DNA from: Burkholderiales bacterium
Lineage (GTDB): Bacteria; Pseudomonadota; Gammaproteobacteria; Burkholderiales; JACMKV01
DNA: 11,222 nt
Direction of reading: 5' to 3'
Assembly: GCA_014379915.1 (NCBI GenBank)
Contig: JACMKV010000155.1
Location: 1-11,222, forward strand
Shown here: piece by piece, positions 1-7,011 of the stretch
Layout: the number at the start of each line of letters is the position of its first letter
How positions within the stretch are numbered: position 1 is the first letter of the stretch
Made by a program: the position numbers and the translations under genes
Notes under the pieces: model-generated
Seen by the model: the letters and a program-made list of their open reading frames with translations, nothing else
Told to the model about the DNA's origin: nothing
Database searches by the model: none

Positions 1-275
1 CTTGCGCTGACGCCGCCACTATCGTTGTCGGAGGCTGCTTCGCTCCTGCCAGCCAGCGCGTCCTCCGCCCACTGATCGTTCGCGCCGCCGGAAACGCTAT
101 CCGGGCCGTTATCAGCCGGCGCTTCGTCGGTATCCTGTACGGTCGAAAGGTCGGCGAAGGCATCGAAAACCTGCGCGCAACGACCGCAGCGCACGTCGCC
201 GCGGTGTGCTTGCAACTGCGGCAGCGTGACCTTGAACGTGGTATCGCAGTTTGGACAGCGCGTGACGAGGCTCAT
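1..275 (-). CDS. Zinc-ribbon / DUF3426 family protein, N-terminal part (runs off the window)
   Basis: The open frame starts at an ATG at 275 and reads without a stop to the window edge, giving about 91 residues. Residues 1-40 form a zinc-ribbon finger of the MJ0042 type: a CPNC pair (Cys7, Cys10) and a CGRC pair (Cys30, Cys33), flanked by TTFKVT and AQVFDAF. From about residue 45 the chain becomes Asp/Glu/Ser/Gly-rich and looks disordered. Family knowledge: proteins with this finger followed by a DUF3426 domain usually have an acidic linker, one membrane helix and a C-terminal periplasmic domain; none of that is visible here. It starts 30 bases after the prmA stop, with a GGGA ribosome site 7 bases upstream of the ATG, so it is probably cotranscribed with prmA. 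The biochemical function of the family is unknown to me. The family call is firm; the full length cannot be judged. Confidence 0.85.
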   Translation of the reverse strand, partial: MSLVTRCPNCDTTFKVTLPQLQAHRGDVRCGRCAQVFDAFADLSTVQDTDEAPADNGPDSVSGGANDQWAEDALAGRSEAASDNDSGGVSA

Positions 276-305
276 CCTGCTATCCCGCTTCTTCGACTGC
301 AGGCA

Positions 306-1232
306 TTAGCACTTTTTACCGCTCAAGCAAACCCAGCCTTCGTCCTGCGCTGCTGCATGCAGATTGAACCAGGGTCGATAGGCCGCCGCAACCGCGTCGG
401 CATGATTCGACAAAATGCCGGACAAAACAATTTTCCCGCCGGCAGCAGTCGACTGAGCCAGCAAGGGGGCAAGCGCGATCAAAGGATTGGCCAGAATGTT
501 TGCGACCACCACGTCCACCGGCGCCGCGGTTTCCGCCTCCGAGGGCGGCAGGCAAAACCGCGCATCGACCCGATTCTGCACGGCATTATGTTGGCTCGCA
601 ACCACGGCATTTGGATCGATGTCGATGCCGGCAGCGCTGCTGGCGCCAAGCTTCAACGCGGCAATCGCGAGGATCCCTGAACCGCAACCGTAATCGAGCA
701 CGGATTCGCCGCCGCGCAGATTCTCATCGAGCCAGCGCAGGCAAAGCTGCGTCGTCGGATGCTCGCCGCTGCCGAAAGCAAGGCCCGGGTCCAGAACCAG
801 TGCGATAGGCGCTGAATACTCGGCGTTGTCGAACTTGTCGGGGGGCGGCGCTTGCCAGTCAGCCGCCAGCCAGCTCGGCACTATCCACAAGCGCTCAGAG
901 ATTTTTATAGGCCGAAACTGCTCGCGCGAACTCTGTAGCCAATCACAATCTTCGACTGTGCCAGTCTCGATCTGCGCTTTCGCGACGCCAGCCTCGGCGC
1001 ACGCCTGGGCGACACAGGCAGCAACATCGGCGGCGTCGTCGAACAACGCGTTAACCCTGTTTTGCAGCCAGAAGGCGCCGGGCTCGTCGAACGGCTCAGC
1101 GTACAGCGCCCGCTCGTTCGCGGTCGCGAAGTCGTGGTCGGCGATATCGACCGAAAGCGCACCGTATAGAAGCAAGGCATCCGACAGCGCCTCGGCTTGT
1201 TCGGCGGAAACGATCAGCGTCACGCCGAGCAA
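306..1232 (-). CDS. prmA: Ribosomal protein L11 methyltransferase
   Basis: This cytoplasmic AdoMet-dependent enzyme methylates ribosomal protein L11. With the TTG start at 1232 it has 308 residues, near the usual ~295. Residues 1-55 match the family N-terminal substrate domain (AEALSDALLLYGALSV). The catalytic part carries GSGEHPTTQLCL (about 154-165), the AdoMet motif I LDYGCGSGILAIAALKLGA (179-197), the acidic loop GIDIDPNAV (202-210) and VVANILANPL (242-251), and it ends in the family-typical WVCLSGKK. I chose TTG 1232 because a GGAG box lies 6 bases upstream and because family alignment puts the start close to GVTLIV. An in-frame ATG at 1325 would add 31 unrelated residues lying inside accC. 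The gene follows accC by 19 bases and so is in the same transcript. The product is secure; the start is the uncertain part. Confidence 0.95.
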   Translation of the reverse strand: MLGVTLIVSAEQAEALSDALLLYGALSVDIADHDFATANERALYAEPFDEPGAFWLQNRVNALFDDAADVAACVAQACAEAGVAKAQIETGTVEDCDWLQSSREQFRPIKISERLWIVPSWLAADWQAPPPDKFDNAEYSAPIALVLDPGLAFGSGEHPTTQLCLRWLDENLRGGESVLDYGCGSGILAIAALKLGASSAAGIDIDPNAVVASQHNAVQNRVDARFCLPPSEAETAAPVDVVVANILANPLIALAPLLAQSTAAGGKIVLSGILSNHADAVAAAYRPWFNLHAAAQDEGWVCLSGKKC

Positions 1233-1238
1233 AGCGGG

Positions 1239-1242
1239 CTCC
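1239..1242 (-). promoter_or_regulatory. Ribosome binding site that supports the prmA TTG start
   Basis: On the minus strand the bases read GGAG, 6 bases ahead of the TTG at 1232. No comparable box precedes the GTG at 1223 at good spacing, and the ATG at 1255 (overlapping the accC stop) is in another frame. This placement is the main argument for the TTG start. Confidence 0.5.
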
Positions 1243-1251
1243 GAACGACAG

Positions 1252-2604
1252 TCATTGCGCCTTGCTATTGGCGAGTTTTTGCTCGAGATAGTGGATGCTG
1301 GTGCCGCCGCGCAGGAAAGCCGCATCGAGCATCATTTCCCGATGCAACGGGATATTGGTGCGTATGCCTTCAACGACGGTTTCCGACAATGCGATGCGCA
1401 TGCGCGCGATCGCCTGCTGGCGCGTGTCACCATAGGCAATCAGCTTGCCGATCATCGAATCGTAGTGCGGCGGCACCAGATAATTGTTGTAGGCGTGCGA
1501 ATCGATGCGTATACCGGGCCCGCCGGGCGTGTGGTACGACGTGATGCGGCCCGGCGACGGCGTGAATTTGTAAGGATCTTCGGCATTGATCCGGCACTCG
1601 ACAGCGTGGCCCTTGAGCACGATATCACGCTGTTTGAAGGCGAGGCGTTCGCCGGCTGCGATACGGATCTGGGTTTGCACGATGTCGATGCCGGTGATCA
1701 TCTCGGTAACCGGGTGTTCGACCTGCAACCGCGTGTTCATCTCGATGAAATAAAACTCGTTTTTTTCGTACAGGAATTCGAAGGTTCCGGCGCCGCGGTA
1801 ATTGATCTTGCGGCAGGCTTCGATGCAGCGCAGCGACATCTTCACGCGCTGGCGTTCGGTCAGCAGCGGCGCCGGCGCTTCCTCGATCAGCTTTTGATGG
1901 CGACGCTGCGTCGAACAATCGCGATCACCGAGCGAAACGGCATTGCGATGCTCGTCGGCCAGCACCTGAATTTCGATGTGGCGCGGATTTTCGAGAAATT
2001 TCTCGATGTAGACGTTGGGATTGCCGAACGCATTTTGTGCTTCGGTGCGCGTCATGCTGATCGCATTCAGCAGCGCGGCTTCGGTCTGCACGACGCGCAT
2101 GCCGCGCCCGCCGCCGCCGCCGGCAGCCTTGATGATGACCGGATAGCCGATGGTTTGAACCAGCTTGACGATTTCCTCCGGCGCCTCGGGAGGCGCGCCT
2201 TCGGACCCGGGCACGCACGGCACCCCGGCTCGTTTCATCGCCGCCTTGGCGCTGATCTTGTCGCCCATCAGCCGGATCGTTTCCGGTCTTGGCCCGATGA
2301 AAACGAAGCCGCTTTTTTCGACGCGCTCGGCGAAATCGGCATTCTCGGACAGAAAGCCGTAGCCTGGGTGGATTGCCTGCGCGTCGGTGACCTCGGCCGC
2401 GCTGATGATCGCCGGAACGTTCATATAGCTGTGACTGGATGGCGCAGGGCCGATACAGACCGATTCATCCGCCAGCCTGACGTACTTGGCGTCAGCATCG
2501 GCTTCGGAATGAACGACGACAGTCTTGATGCCGAGTTCGCGGCACGCGCGCTGAATGCGCAGCGCAATTTCGCCGCGGTTTGCGATCAGGATTTTTTCGA
2601 ACAC
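1252..2604 (-). CDS. accC: Acetyl-CoA carboxylase biotin carboxylase subunit
   Basis: AccC carboxylates the biotin carried by AccB using ATP and bicarbonate, the first half-reaction of malonyl-CoA synthesis for fatty acids. It has 450 residues against 449 in E. coli, and landmark residues fall at the same numbers: Lys116, Lys159 before the glycine-rich ATP loop AGGGGGRGMR (161-170), His209, Glu276, Glu288, Asn290, Arg292 and Glu296 within EMNTRLQVEHPVTEM, and Arg338. The N-terminal MFEKILIANRGEIALR is canonical. The start is a GTG at 2604; there is no in-frame ATG just upstream and no clear Shine-Dalgarno box. accB lies 81 bases upstream, an unusually large gap for this pair, and contains a small hairpin. 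The accC stop overlaps an out-of-frame ATG (ATGA), and prmA begins just after it. Complete, with all visible catalytic residues present. Confidence 0.98.
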   Translation of the reverse strand: MFEKILIANRGEIALRIQRACRELGIKTVVVHSEADADAKYVRLADESVCIGPAPSSHSYMNVPAIISAAEVTDAQAIHPGYGFLSENADFAERVEKSGFVFIGPRPETIRLMGDKISAKAAMKRAGVPCVPGSEGAPPEAPEEIVKLVQTIGYPVIIKAAGGGGGRGMRVVQTEAALLNAISMTRTEAQNAFGNPNVYIEKFLENPRHIEIQVLADEHRNAVSLGDRDCSTQRRHQKLIEEAPAPLLTERQRVKMSLRCIEACRKINYRGAGTFEFLYEKNEFYFIEMNTRLQVEHPVTEMITGIDIVQTQIRIAAGERLAFKQRDIVLKGHAVECRINAEDPYKFTPSPGRITSYHTPGGPGIRIDSHAYNNYLVPPHYDSMIGKLIAYGDTRQQAIARMRIALSETVVEGIRTNIPLHREMMLDAAFLRGGTSIHYLEQKLANSKAQ

Positions 2605-2645
2605 GTCAGGAAAAGGACAATAAGCGCAATGAATGGCAGTTGACG

Positions 2646-2657
2646 GCCCGCACGGGC
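2646..2657 (-). other. Short GC-rich hairpin in the accB-accC gap
   Basis: The minus strand reads GCCC-GTGC-GGGC, a perfect 4-bp stem with a 4-base loop, inside the 81-base gap between accB and accC and about 41 bases before the accC GTG. No T-run follows, so it is not a typical intrinsic terminator. It might act as an mRNA-processing or stability element, but a stem this short can occur by chance. Confidence 0.2.
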
Positions 2658-2685
2658 ATCCTGCAAGCGGTCTTCGCCAACTCGG

Positions 2686-3165
2686 CTACTCACCGATCAG
2701 AAAAAGCGGCTCGCCGTATTCGACCGGTTGCCCGCTTTCGATGAAGATGGCTTTGATAACACCGCTTTGGTCGGCTTCGATTTCGTTCAGAAGCTTCATC
2801 GCCTCGATGATGCAGACCGTATCGCCAGCAGCGACAGTCTGGCCGACCTCGACAAACGGCTTTGTGCCAGGCGCCGACGCCCGGTAGAAAGTGCCGACCA
2901 TCGGCGATTTCAATACATGCCCTTCCGCTACCGGCGCTGCCGTTTCGCCCGCTGGCGCCGAGGCCGCTATGCCTGTCGCCGCAGCTTGCGCCGCCGACGT
3001 AACAGGCGTTTGCAAAGGCAGTGACTGCTGGACTGGCACGTGCGCCTGGATCGTTGCGCCGATACGGCTGATGCGAACTTTCTCTTCGCCCTCGGTGATT
3101 TCGAGTTCGGCAATTCCCGATTCTTCAACCAGATCGATCAGCTTTTTCAGCTTGCGCAGGTCCAT
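2686..3165 (-). CDS. accB: Acetyl-CoA carboxylase biotin carboxyl carrier protein
   Basis: AccB is the small carrier that shuttles the biotin-bound carboxyl group between AccC and the carboxyltransferase. At 159 residues it is close to the E. coli length of 156. Residues 1-35 are the conserved N-terminal segment (MDLRKLKKLIDLVEESGIAE). Residues about 37-80 are an Ala/Pro/Gln-rich flexible linker, and 81-159 form the biotinyl domain. The biotin attachment site is EAMKLLNEI with Lys124, and the typical thumb segment is visible as SPMVGTFYRASAPGTKPFVEVG. The ATG at 3165 has an AAAGG box 5 bases upstream. The aroQ stop is separated from this ATG by a single base, so translation of the two is probably coupled. 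accC follows after 81 bases. Identification is secure. Confidence 0.98.
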   Translation of the reverse strand: MDLRKLKKLIDLVEESGIAELEITEGEEKVRISRIGATIQAHVPVQQSLPLQTPVTSAAQAAATGIAASAPAGETAAPVAEGHVLKSPMVGTFYRASAPGTKPFVEVGQTVAAGDTVCIIEAMKLLNEIEADQSGVIKAIFIESGQPVEYGEPLFLIGE

Positions 3166-3166
3166 A

Positions 3167-3646
3167 TCAGCCTTTCAATCGATGTATCGCGAAAGTGAGC
3201 GCCAGCTCATAGCCGCTCGGGCCCAAGCCGCTGATCACGCCGACCGCGAGATCGGAGAAGAAGGATTTACGGCGAAACGGCTCGCGCGCGAATACGTTGG
3301 ACAGGTGAACTTCGATAAACGGGATGCGCACGGCCGCCAGCGCATCGCGCAGGGCGATGCTGGTATGCGTGAAAGCGGCCGGATTGATCAGGATAAAGGC
3401 GACCTCGTCCAGACGCGCCTGCTGTACGCGATCGATCAGCGCGCCTTCGGCATTGCTTTGAAAGCTGTCGAGTTGCACCCCGGCCGCCGCAGCCAGATTG
3501 ACGAGGCGCTGATCGATCTCAGCCAAGGTGGCGCGGCCGTAGACCTCGGGCTCGCGACTTCCCAGTAAATTGAGATTGGGGCCGTGCAAAACCAGGATTC
3601 CGGGCTTGCCAGAGCTGGCTGTTGAAAACGGCAATTCGGAAGGCAT
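3167..3646 (-). CDS. aroQ: Type II 3-dehydroquinate dehydratase
   Basis: This enzyme converts 3-dehydroquinate to 3-dehydroshikimate, the third step of the shikimate route to aromatic amino acids. Family motifs run in order: LHGPNLNLLG (20-29), REPEVYG with the catalytic Tyr36 and its Arg31, FQSNAEGALIDRVQQA (62-77), the anion-binding INPAAFTHTSIALRDAL (87-103) with Asn88 and His94, EVHLSN with His114, and REPFRRKSF (121-129). Length is 159, slightly above the usual ~145, because about 15 residues precede the first strand. I kept the ATG at 3646: no alternative ATG lies between it and the conserved ILVLHGPN, although its ribosome site is weak. The TGA stop lies one base before accB. An 80-base gap separates aroQ from the TlpA-like gene upstream, so aroQ-accB-accC could have its own promoter. 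Confidence 0.97.
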   Translation of the reverse strand: MPSELPFSTASSGKPGILVLHGPNLNLLGSREPEVYGRATLAEIDQRLVNLAAAAGVQLDSFQSNAEGALIDRVQQARLDEVAFILINPAAFTHTSIALRDALAAVRIPFIEVHLSNVFAREPFRRKSFFSDLAVGVISGLGPSGYELALTFAIHRLKG

Positions 3647-3671
3647 CCGGTTAGTTTGCCGGAAATGCCCG

Positions 3672-3713
3672 CTATTTGTCCAGTTTTAGCAGCTTTTGCC
3701 AGAATTTAGCCAT
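3672..3713 (-). other. Possible 13-residue micro-ORF ahead of aroQ
   Basis: In the 80-base gap upstream of aroQ, an ATG at 3713 opens a frame reading MAKFWQKLLKLDK and closing at TAG 3672-3674, 25 bases before the aroQ ATG. The peptide is basic and amphipathic with one Phe and one Trp. No good Shine-Dalgarno box precedes it. It could be a leader peptide, a translational-coupling device or chance; I favour chance unless homologues show it. Confidence 0.15.
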
Positions 3714-3726
3714 AAACTGAGTGGGT

Positions 3727-4284
3727 TCAAAAGAGCGGTTTGATAACCCGTTCCAGCTTGGCTTCGGTCAGTCCGCCAAGTTCGGTTGCGACGACTTGAC
3801 CGGCGCGGTCAATGATAAGCGTATAAGGCAAGGCGCCCAGTCGGTTGCCGGCTTTTCGCGATAAGTCGATGGCGTTAGCTTCTCCGGCCAGGATTGGATA
3901 ATTGATGCCGTTTTGCTCGGCGAAAGCCTCTATCTTGTCCTTCTGGTCGATCGCGATACCGACGAACTGCAAGCCTTGCTCGCCGTACCTGTTTTGCAAT
4001 TTGATGAACTCGGGAATCTCTTCCAGGCAGGGCGCGCACCATGTCGCCCAGAAATTGACGACAAGTACCTTGCCGCGCCATTGCTCGATCTTCTGGTGTT
4101 TGCCGGCCAGGTCTGGAAGCGTCGCCGCGAATATCGGCGCCGCCGATGGCTGCGCCGATCCTGATGTCGGCGACGAGGAAGACAACTGACTGCCCCGCCA
4201 CGCCGCCGCGAAGTATCCGACTGCTGCGGCGACGAGCGCCACCAGCAAGATGAGCCCTGCTGTTTTTGTTCTGGTCACGCTCAT
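3727..4284 (-). CDS. TlpA/ResA-like membrane-anchored periplasmic thioredoxin
   Basis: The protein has 185 residues. Residues 9-29 form a single hydrophobic segment, an uncleaved anchor or signal, after a short basic N-terminus. Then come a Ser/Pro/Ala linker and a thioredoxin-like fold from about residue 50. The active site is FWATWCAPC with Cys83 and Cys86, followed by PEF, and the cis-proline loop is ALPYTLIID with Pro153. Family knowledge: such proteins reduce selected periplasmic disulfides, for instance in cytochrome c maturation, and draw electrons from DsbD or CcdA. The dsbD stop lies 2 bases before this ATG, so this protein is a likely DsbD partner, which is inference. A TTG at 4290 would add two residues and overlap the dsbD stop; I prefer the ATG at 4284. 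The exact substrate cannot be read from the sequence. Confidence 0.9.
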   Translation of the reverse strand: MSVTRTKTAGLILLVALVAAAVGYFAAAWRGSQLSSSSPTSGSAQPSAAPIFAATLPDLAGKHQKIEQWRGKVLVVNFWATWCAPCLEEIPEFIKLQNRYGEQGLQFVGIAIDQKDKIEAFAEQNGINYPILAGEANAIDLSRKAGNRLGALPYTLIIDRAGQVVATELGGLTEAKLERVIKPLF

Positions 4285-4286
4285 GG

Positions 4287-6581
4287 TCAAGGACCGGTCG
4301 AAACACTCTGAGCTTGCAAAGCGGTGTTGACGGACGCAAGGAATTTATCCGTCGGCTGGTAGCCGATCACGCGGCCGTGCACGACCTCGGCCCCCTGCAT
4401 ATCGAAGAAAATAATGCCGGGCGGTCCGAACAGACCGAACCGCTTCAGCAGCGCCTTGTCGTCCGCATTGTTGGCGGTGACATCGGCCTGGAGCAGCATG
4501 ACGTCCTTGAGCCTTGCTTGAACGCGTTGGTCACCGAACGTGAAGCGCTCCATTTCCTTGCACGATACGCACCAATCGGCATAGAAATCGAGCATCACCG
4601 GCTTGCCGCCGGCGGCGCCGATACGCGCATCCAGTTCGACTACCGTTCTAATCCGGTCGAAAGCCAAATGCGACGCTGGCGCGTCACCTGTACCACCCCC
4701 ACCGCGCAGCCCCGCAAGCGGCTGCAGCACGTCGCGGCCGCCGCTCATAGCCCCGACCAGCAGCGCCACGCCGACCAGGAGCGCCATCACGCCGACGCCT
4801 TTCCACAACTTCCTGAAACCGGAAACACCGGGCGGCAAAGGGTCGATCGCGTGCAGATAAATCGCCGAAATGATCAATAGCGCCGCCCACAGCAGCATGT
4901 GCGCCAGCGGTGAAATGACCGGCGAAATCAGCCAGATGGCGACACCCAGCAGCAGTACGCCAAAAAACCGTTTGACCGCTTCCATCCAGGCACCGGCCTT
5001 CGGCAGCAGGGCACCGGCCGAGGTGCCGATCACGAGCAGCGGCAAACCCATGCCGAGCGCCATCGCGAACAGCGCAGTACCGCCGAATACGACATCGCGC
5101 GTTTGACTGATATACAGCAGCGCGCCGGCCAGCGGCGCGGCCACGCACGGGCCGACGATAATCGCCGACAGCACGCCCATCGCGAAAACGCCGGCGAGGT
5201 GGCCGCCTTTCATGCGGTTTGCCCGATCGGATAACCTGCTCTGCAGCGATGCCGGCAGCTGCAGCTCGTAGAAACCGAACATTGAAAACGCCAGCAGCAC
5301 GAAAACCGCGGCAAACGTTCCAAGCACCCACGGATTTTGCAGCGCCGCCGACAGCAGCGCTCCCGATAGACCGGCAGCGACCCCGGCCAGCGCATAGGTG
5401 ATGGCCATGCCGAGGACATAGGCGAGCGACAGACCGAACGCGCGCGTCTTGGTCAAGGTGTGTCCCTGGCCGACGATAATGCCCGACAGGATCGGGACCA
5501 TCGGGAACACGCACGGCGTCAGCGCGAGCAGCAGGCCAAAGCCGAAAAAGCTGGCGAGGATCAGCCAAAAGCTGCCGCCTTCCAGCAGGGCCGCGATACG
5601 CGCATCCTCGGACGCCGGCGCCGCCAAAGCTTGCGGTGCATTCGAACCAGCCGCAACGTTTCCGCCACCACCCGTCGCCCCTGCCAGCGCCAGGGTAAAA
5701 TTCTTGATTTCCGGCGGATAACAGAGCCCTTTGTCGCTGCACCCCTGATACGTCGCTTCGAGTTGCAAGGGGCGTACCGATGCCGCAGTCGTTGCGGCTG
5801 GCTGCAGCGATATCACGGCTTGAAACGGATGGTGATAAACTTCGGTGTCGCCGAAATTCGGATCGGCTTTCATCTCCCCGGCCGGAAGCGCGACTGTGGC
5901 GATTTGAACGCCGGTTGACTCGGGCAAGGTGAAGCCGATTTTGTCGCGGTACAGATAATAAGTGTCAGCGGGCTTGAAATTCGCGATCAGCGTATTCGCG
6001 TCCCTGACCGCGATGTCGAGCTTGAAAGCTTGATCGGGGGGCAGGAATTCGTTTTCACCGACGTTGGTCGCGCTCGTAAGCGGAATGGCATTTCGCAACG
6101 CGTTCAGGGCGTTGCCGACACCGGTAGCGCTCTTTGGGCCACCGGATGCGGCGGTTGACGCTGCGGCGAGCGTCAGCTCGGCTTTCTGTTCGTGCGGGAC
6201 ATAACAGACGCCGACATCGGCGCAGCCTTGCGAAATCGCTTTCAGTGTGAACCGCGAGGGCGCCGACTCCGCGCTAAATGGCAGCGTTATCGTCAGTTCA
6301 TTGCGATGGGTTTCGACGCGGCCGAAGAACTCATCGTCCTTGACTTCGCCGGCTGGAAAGTTCGCCTTGCCCAGCGCCGCAGCCGGTTCCGCGCTGAACT
6401 GGAATTTCTCGCGATACAGGTAATAGCCGGGGGCGATGCGGTAGTTCAGCTCGATCGCTTCGGGACCGACGATTCGCGCCGAAAACTGGAAAGCCCTGTC
6501 CGGTTCGAGCAAATCAGACTCAGCCGCGTTTGCAAAAAGCGGAAACAGGCCCAACAAAACAAGGATCAATCGTTGCCACAT
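4287..6581 (-). CDS. dsbD: Thiol:disulfide interchange protein DsbD with duplicated N-terminal domain
   Basis: DsbD passes reducing power from cytoplasmic thioredoxin across the inner membrane to periplasmic partners. With the ATG at 6581 it has 764 residues; E. coli DsbD has about 565. Residues 1-20 are a signal peptide ending FANAA. Two DsbD-alpha domains follow: about 21-140 (QGCADVGVCY, Cys120/Cys126) and about 177-300 (QGCSDKGLCYPP, Cys281/Cys287). After a Gly/Ala linker, an eight-helix-type membrane domain (about 337-612) holds Cys357 in LTPCVFPMVPILSG and Cys479 in IVGPCVAAPLAG. The C-terminal thioredoxin domain has DFYADWCVSCKEME with Cys671/Cys674. All expected cysteine pairs are present, with one extra pair from the repeat. 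An AAAGGA box 8 bases upstream fixes the start; an in-frame ATG at 6659 would add 26 residues ahead of the signal peptide. cutA lies 90 bases upstream, as near dsbD in E. coli. Confidence 0.96.
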   Translation of the reverse strand: MWQRLILVLLGLFPLFANAAESDLLEPDRAFQFSARIVGPEAIELNYRIAPGYYLYREKFQFSAEPAAALGKANFPAGEVKDDEFFGRVETHRNELTITLPFSAESAPSRFTLKAISQGCADVGVCYVPHEQKAELTLAAASTAASGGPKSATGVGNALNALRNAIPLTSATNVGENEFLPPDQAFKLDIAVRDANTLIANFKPADTYYLYRDKIGFTLPESTGVQIATVALPAGEMKADPNFGDTEVYHHPFQAVISLQPAATTAASVRPLQLEATYQGCSDKGLCYPPEIKNFTLALAGATGGGGNVAAGSNAPQALAAPASEDARIAALLEGGSFWLILASFFGFGLLLALTPCVFPMVPILSGIIVGQGHTLTKTRAFGLSLAYVLGMAITYALAGVAAGLSGALLSAALQNPWVLGTFAAVFVLLAFSMFGFYELQLPASLQSRLSDRANRMKGGHLAGVFAMGVLSAIIVGPCVAAPLAGALLYISQTRDVVFGGTALFAMALGMGLPLLVIGTSAGALLPKAGAWMEAVKRFFGVLLLGVAIWLISPVISPLAHMLLWAALLIISAIYLHAIDPLPPGVSGFRKLWKGVGVMALLVGVALLVGAMSGGRDVLQPLAGLRGGGGTGDAPASHLAFDRIRTVVELDARIGAAGGKPVMLDFYADWCVSCKEMERFTFGDQRVQARLKDVMLLQADVTANNADDKALLKRFGLFGPPGIIFFDMQGAEVVHGRVIGYQPTDKFLASVNTALQAQSVSTGP

Positions 6582-6589
6582 CAGGCTTA

Positions 6590-6595
6590 TCCTTT
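6590..6595 (-). promoter_or_regulatory. Ribosome binding site that decides the dsbD start
   Basis: The minus strand reads AAAGGA, 8 bases before the ATG at 6581. That ATG is immediately followed by a classic signal peptide. This favours 6581 over the longer in-frame start at 6659. Confidence 0.6.
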
Positions 6596-6671
6596 GGCGG
6601 CAGAGTACGGTATTTTGATTATCTGACACGCGTATTGAAACTCCGGGGTTCGCCCGCATCTAACCCTACAG

Positions 6672-6998
6672 TCAGGGTGCCAATGCGACGGTTTGGGCGG
6701 CGATCCAGGCCAGGTAGGGCTGCGACCCGGCACTGATACCGACAGCGACAATTTCGGGGAGTTCGTACGGGTGATTCGCCCGCACCGCGGCCTCCACTTC
6801 GGCATAGCGCGCCGAAGTTGTCTTGATCAGTACCGGGGTCTCATGCGCCGTTTCGATTTGCCCCTGCCAGCGGTAAACCGATGAGCACTCGGCCAACACG
6901 TTCACGCATGCCGCAAGCTGTTCCCCAATCAGGTGTTGCGCAAGCTTCAGCGCGCTGTCGCGATCGGGAAAAGTAGTCATCACTAGAATTGCATCCAT
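6672..6998 (-). CDS. cutA: CutA1 divalent-cation tolerance protein
   Basis: The protein has 108 residues (E. coli CutA1 has 112) and covers the whole family fold: an ILVMTTFPDRDSA start strand, LAQHLIGEQLAACVNVL, SVYRWQGQIE, ETPVLIKTT, and ANHPYELPEIVAVGI followed by YLAWI. Family knowledge: CutA1 is a small, very stable trimer linked to copper and other divalent-cation tolerance, but its exact role is unsettled. The start at 6998 fits the family length; the same frame is open back to an ATG at 7283, but those residues read antisense to fxsA and have no family resemblance. No Shine-Dalgarno box precedes the ATG. dsbD follows 90 bases downstream, the same neighbours as in E. coli. The start codon overlaps a plus-strand ATG in the palindrome CCATGG, so its promoter must lie inside fxsA. 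Confidence 0.95.
   Translation of the reverse strand: MDAILVMTTFPDRDSALKLAQHLIGEQLAACVNVLAECSSVYRWQGQIETAHETPVLIKTTSARYAEVEAAVRANHPYELPEIVAVGISAGSQPYLAWIAAQTVALAP
6984..6989 (+). promoter_or_regulatory. Candidate -10 box for fxsA
   Basis: TAGAAT matches five of six sigma-70 -10 consensus bases and would place transcription initiation near 6995-6997. That gives fxsA a short leader with GGAG at 6999-7002 and the ATG at 7012. I see no convincing -35 box at 16-18 bases. The site lies inside the start of cutA. Confidence 0.25.
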
Positions 6999-7011
6999 GG
7001 AGAATCGCATA

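Noticed and set aside
826..2643. A 605-codon open frame on the plus strand opposite prmA and accC
   Set aside because: It is antisense to two certain genes and reflects high GC at third positions; its translation shows no domain pattern and no ribosome site supports it.
6618..6623. GATAAT on the minus strand upstream of dsbD as an internal promoter
   Set aside because: It is a good -10 match, but no -35 box appears at usable spacing and no TGn extension precedes it.
6582..6659. N-terminal extension of dsbD to an ATG at 6659
   Set aside because: It would bury the signal peptide behind 26 polar residues; AAAGGA ahead of the ATG at 6581 marks the better start.
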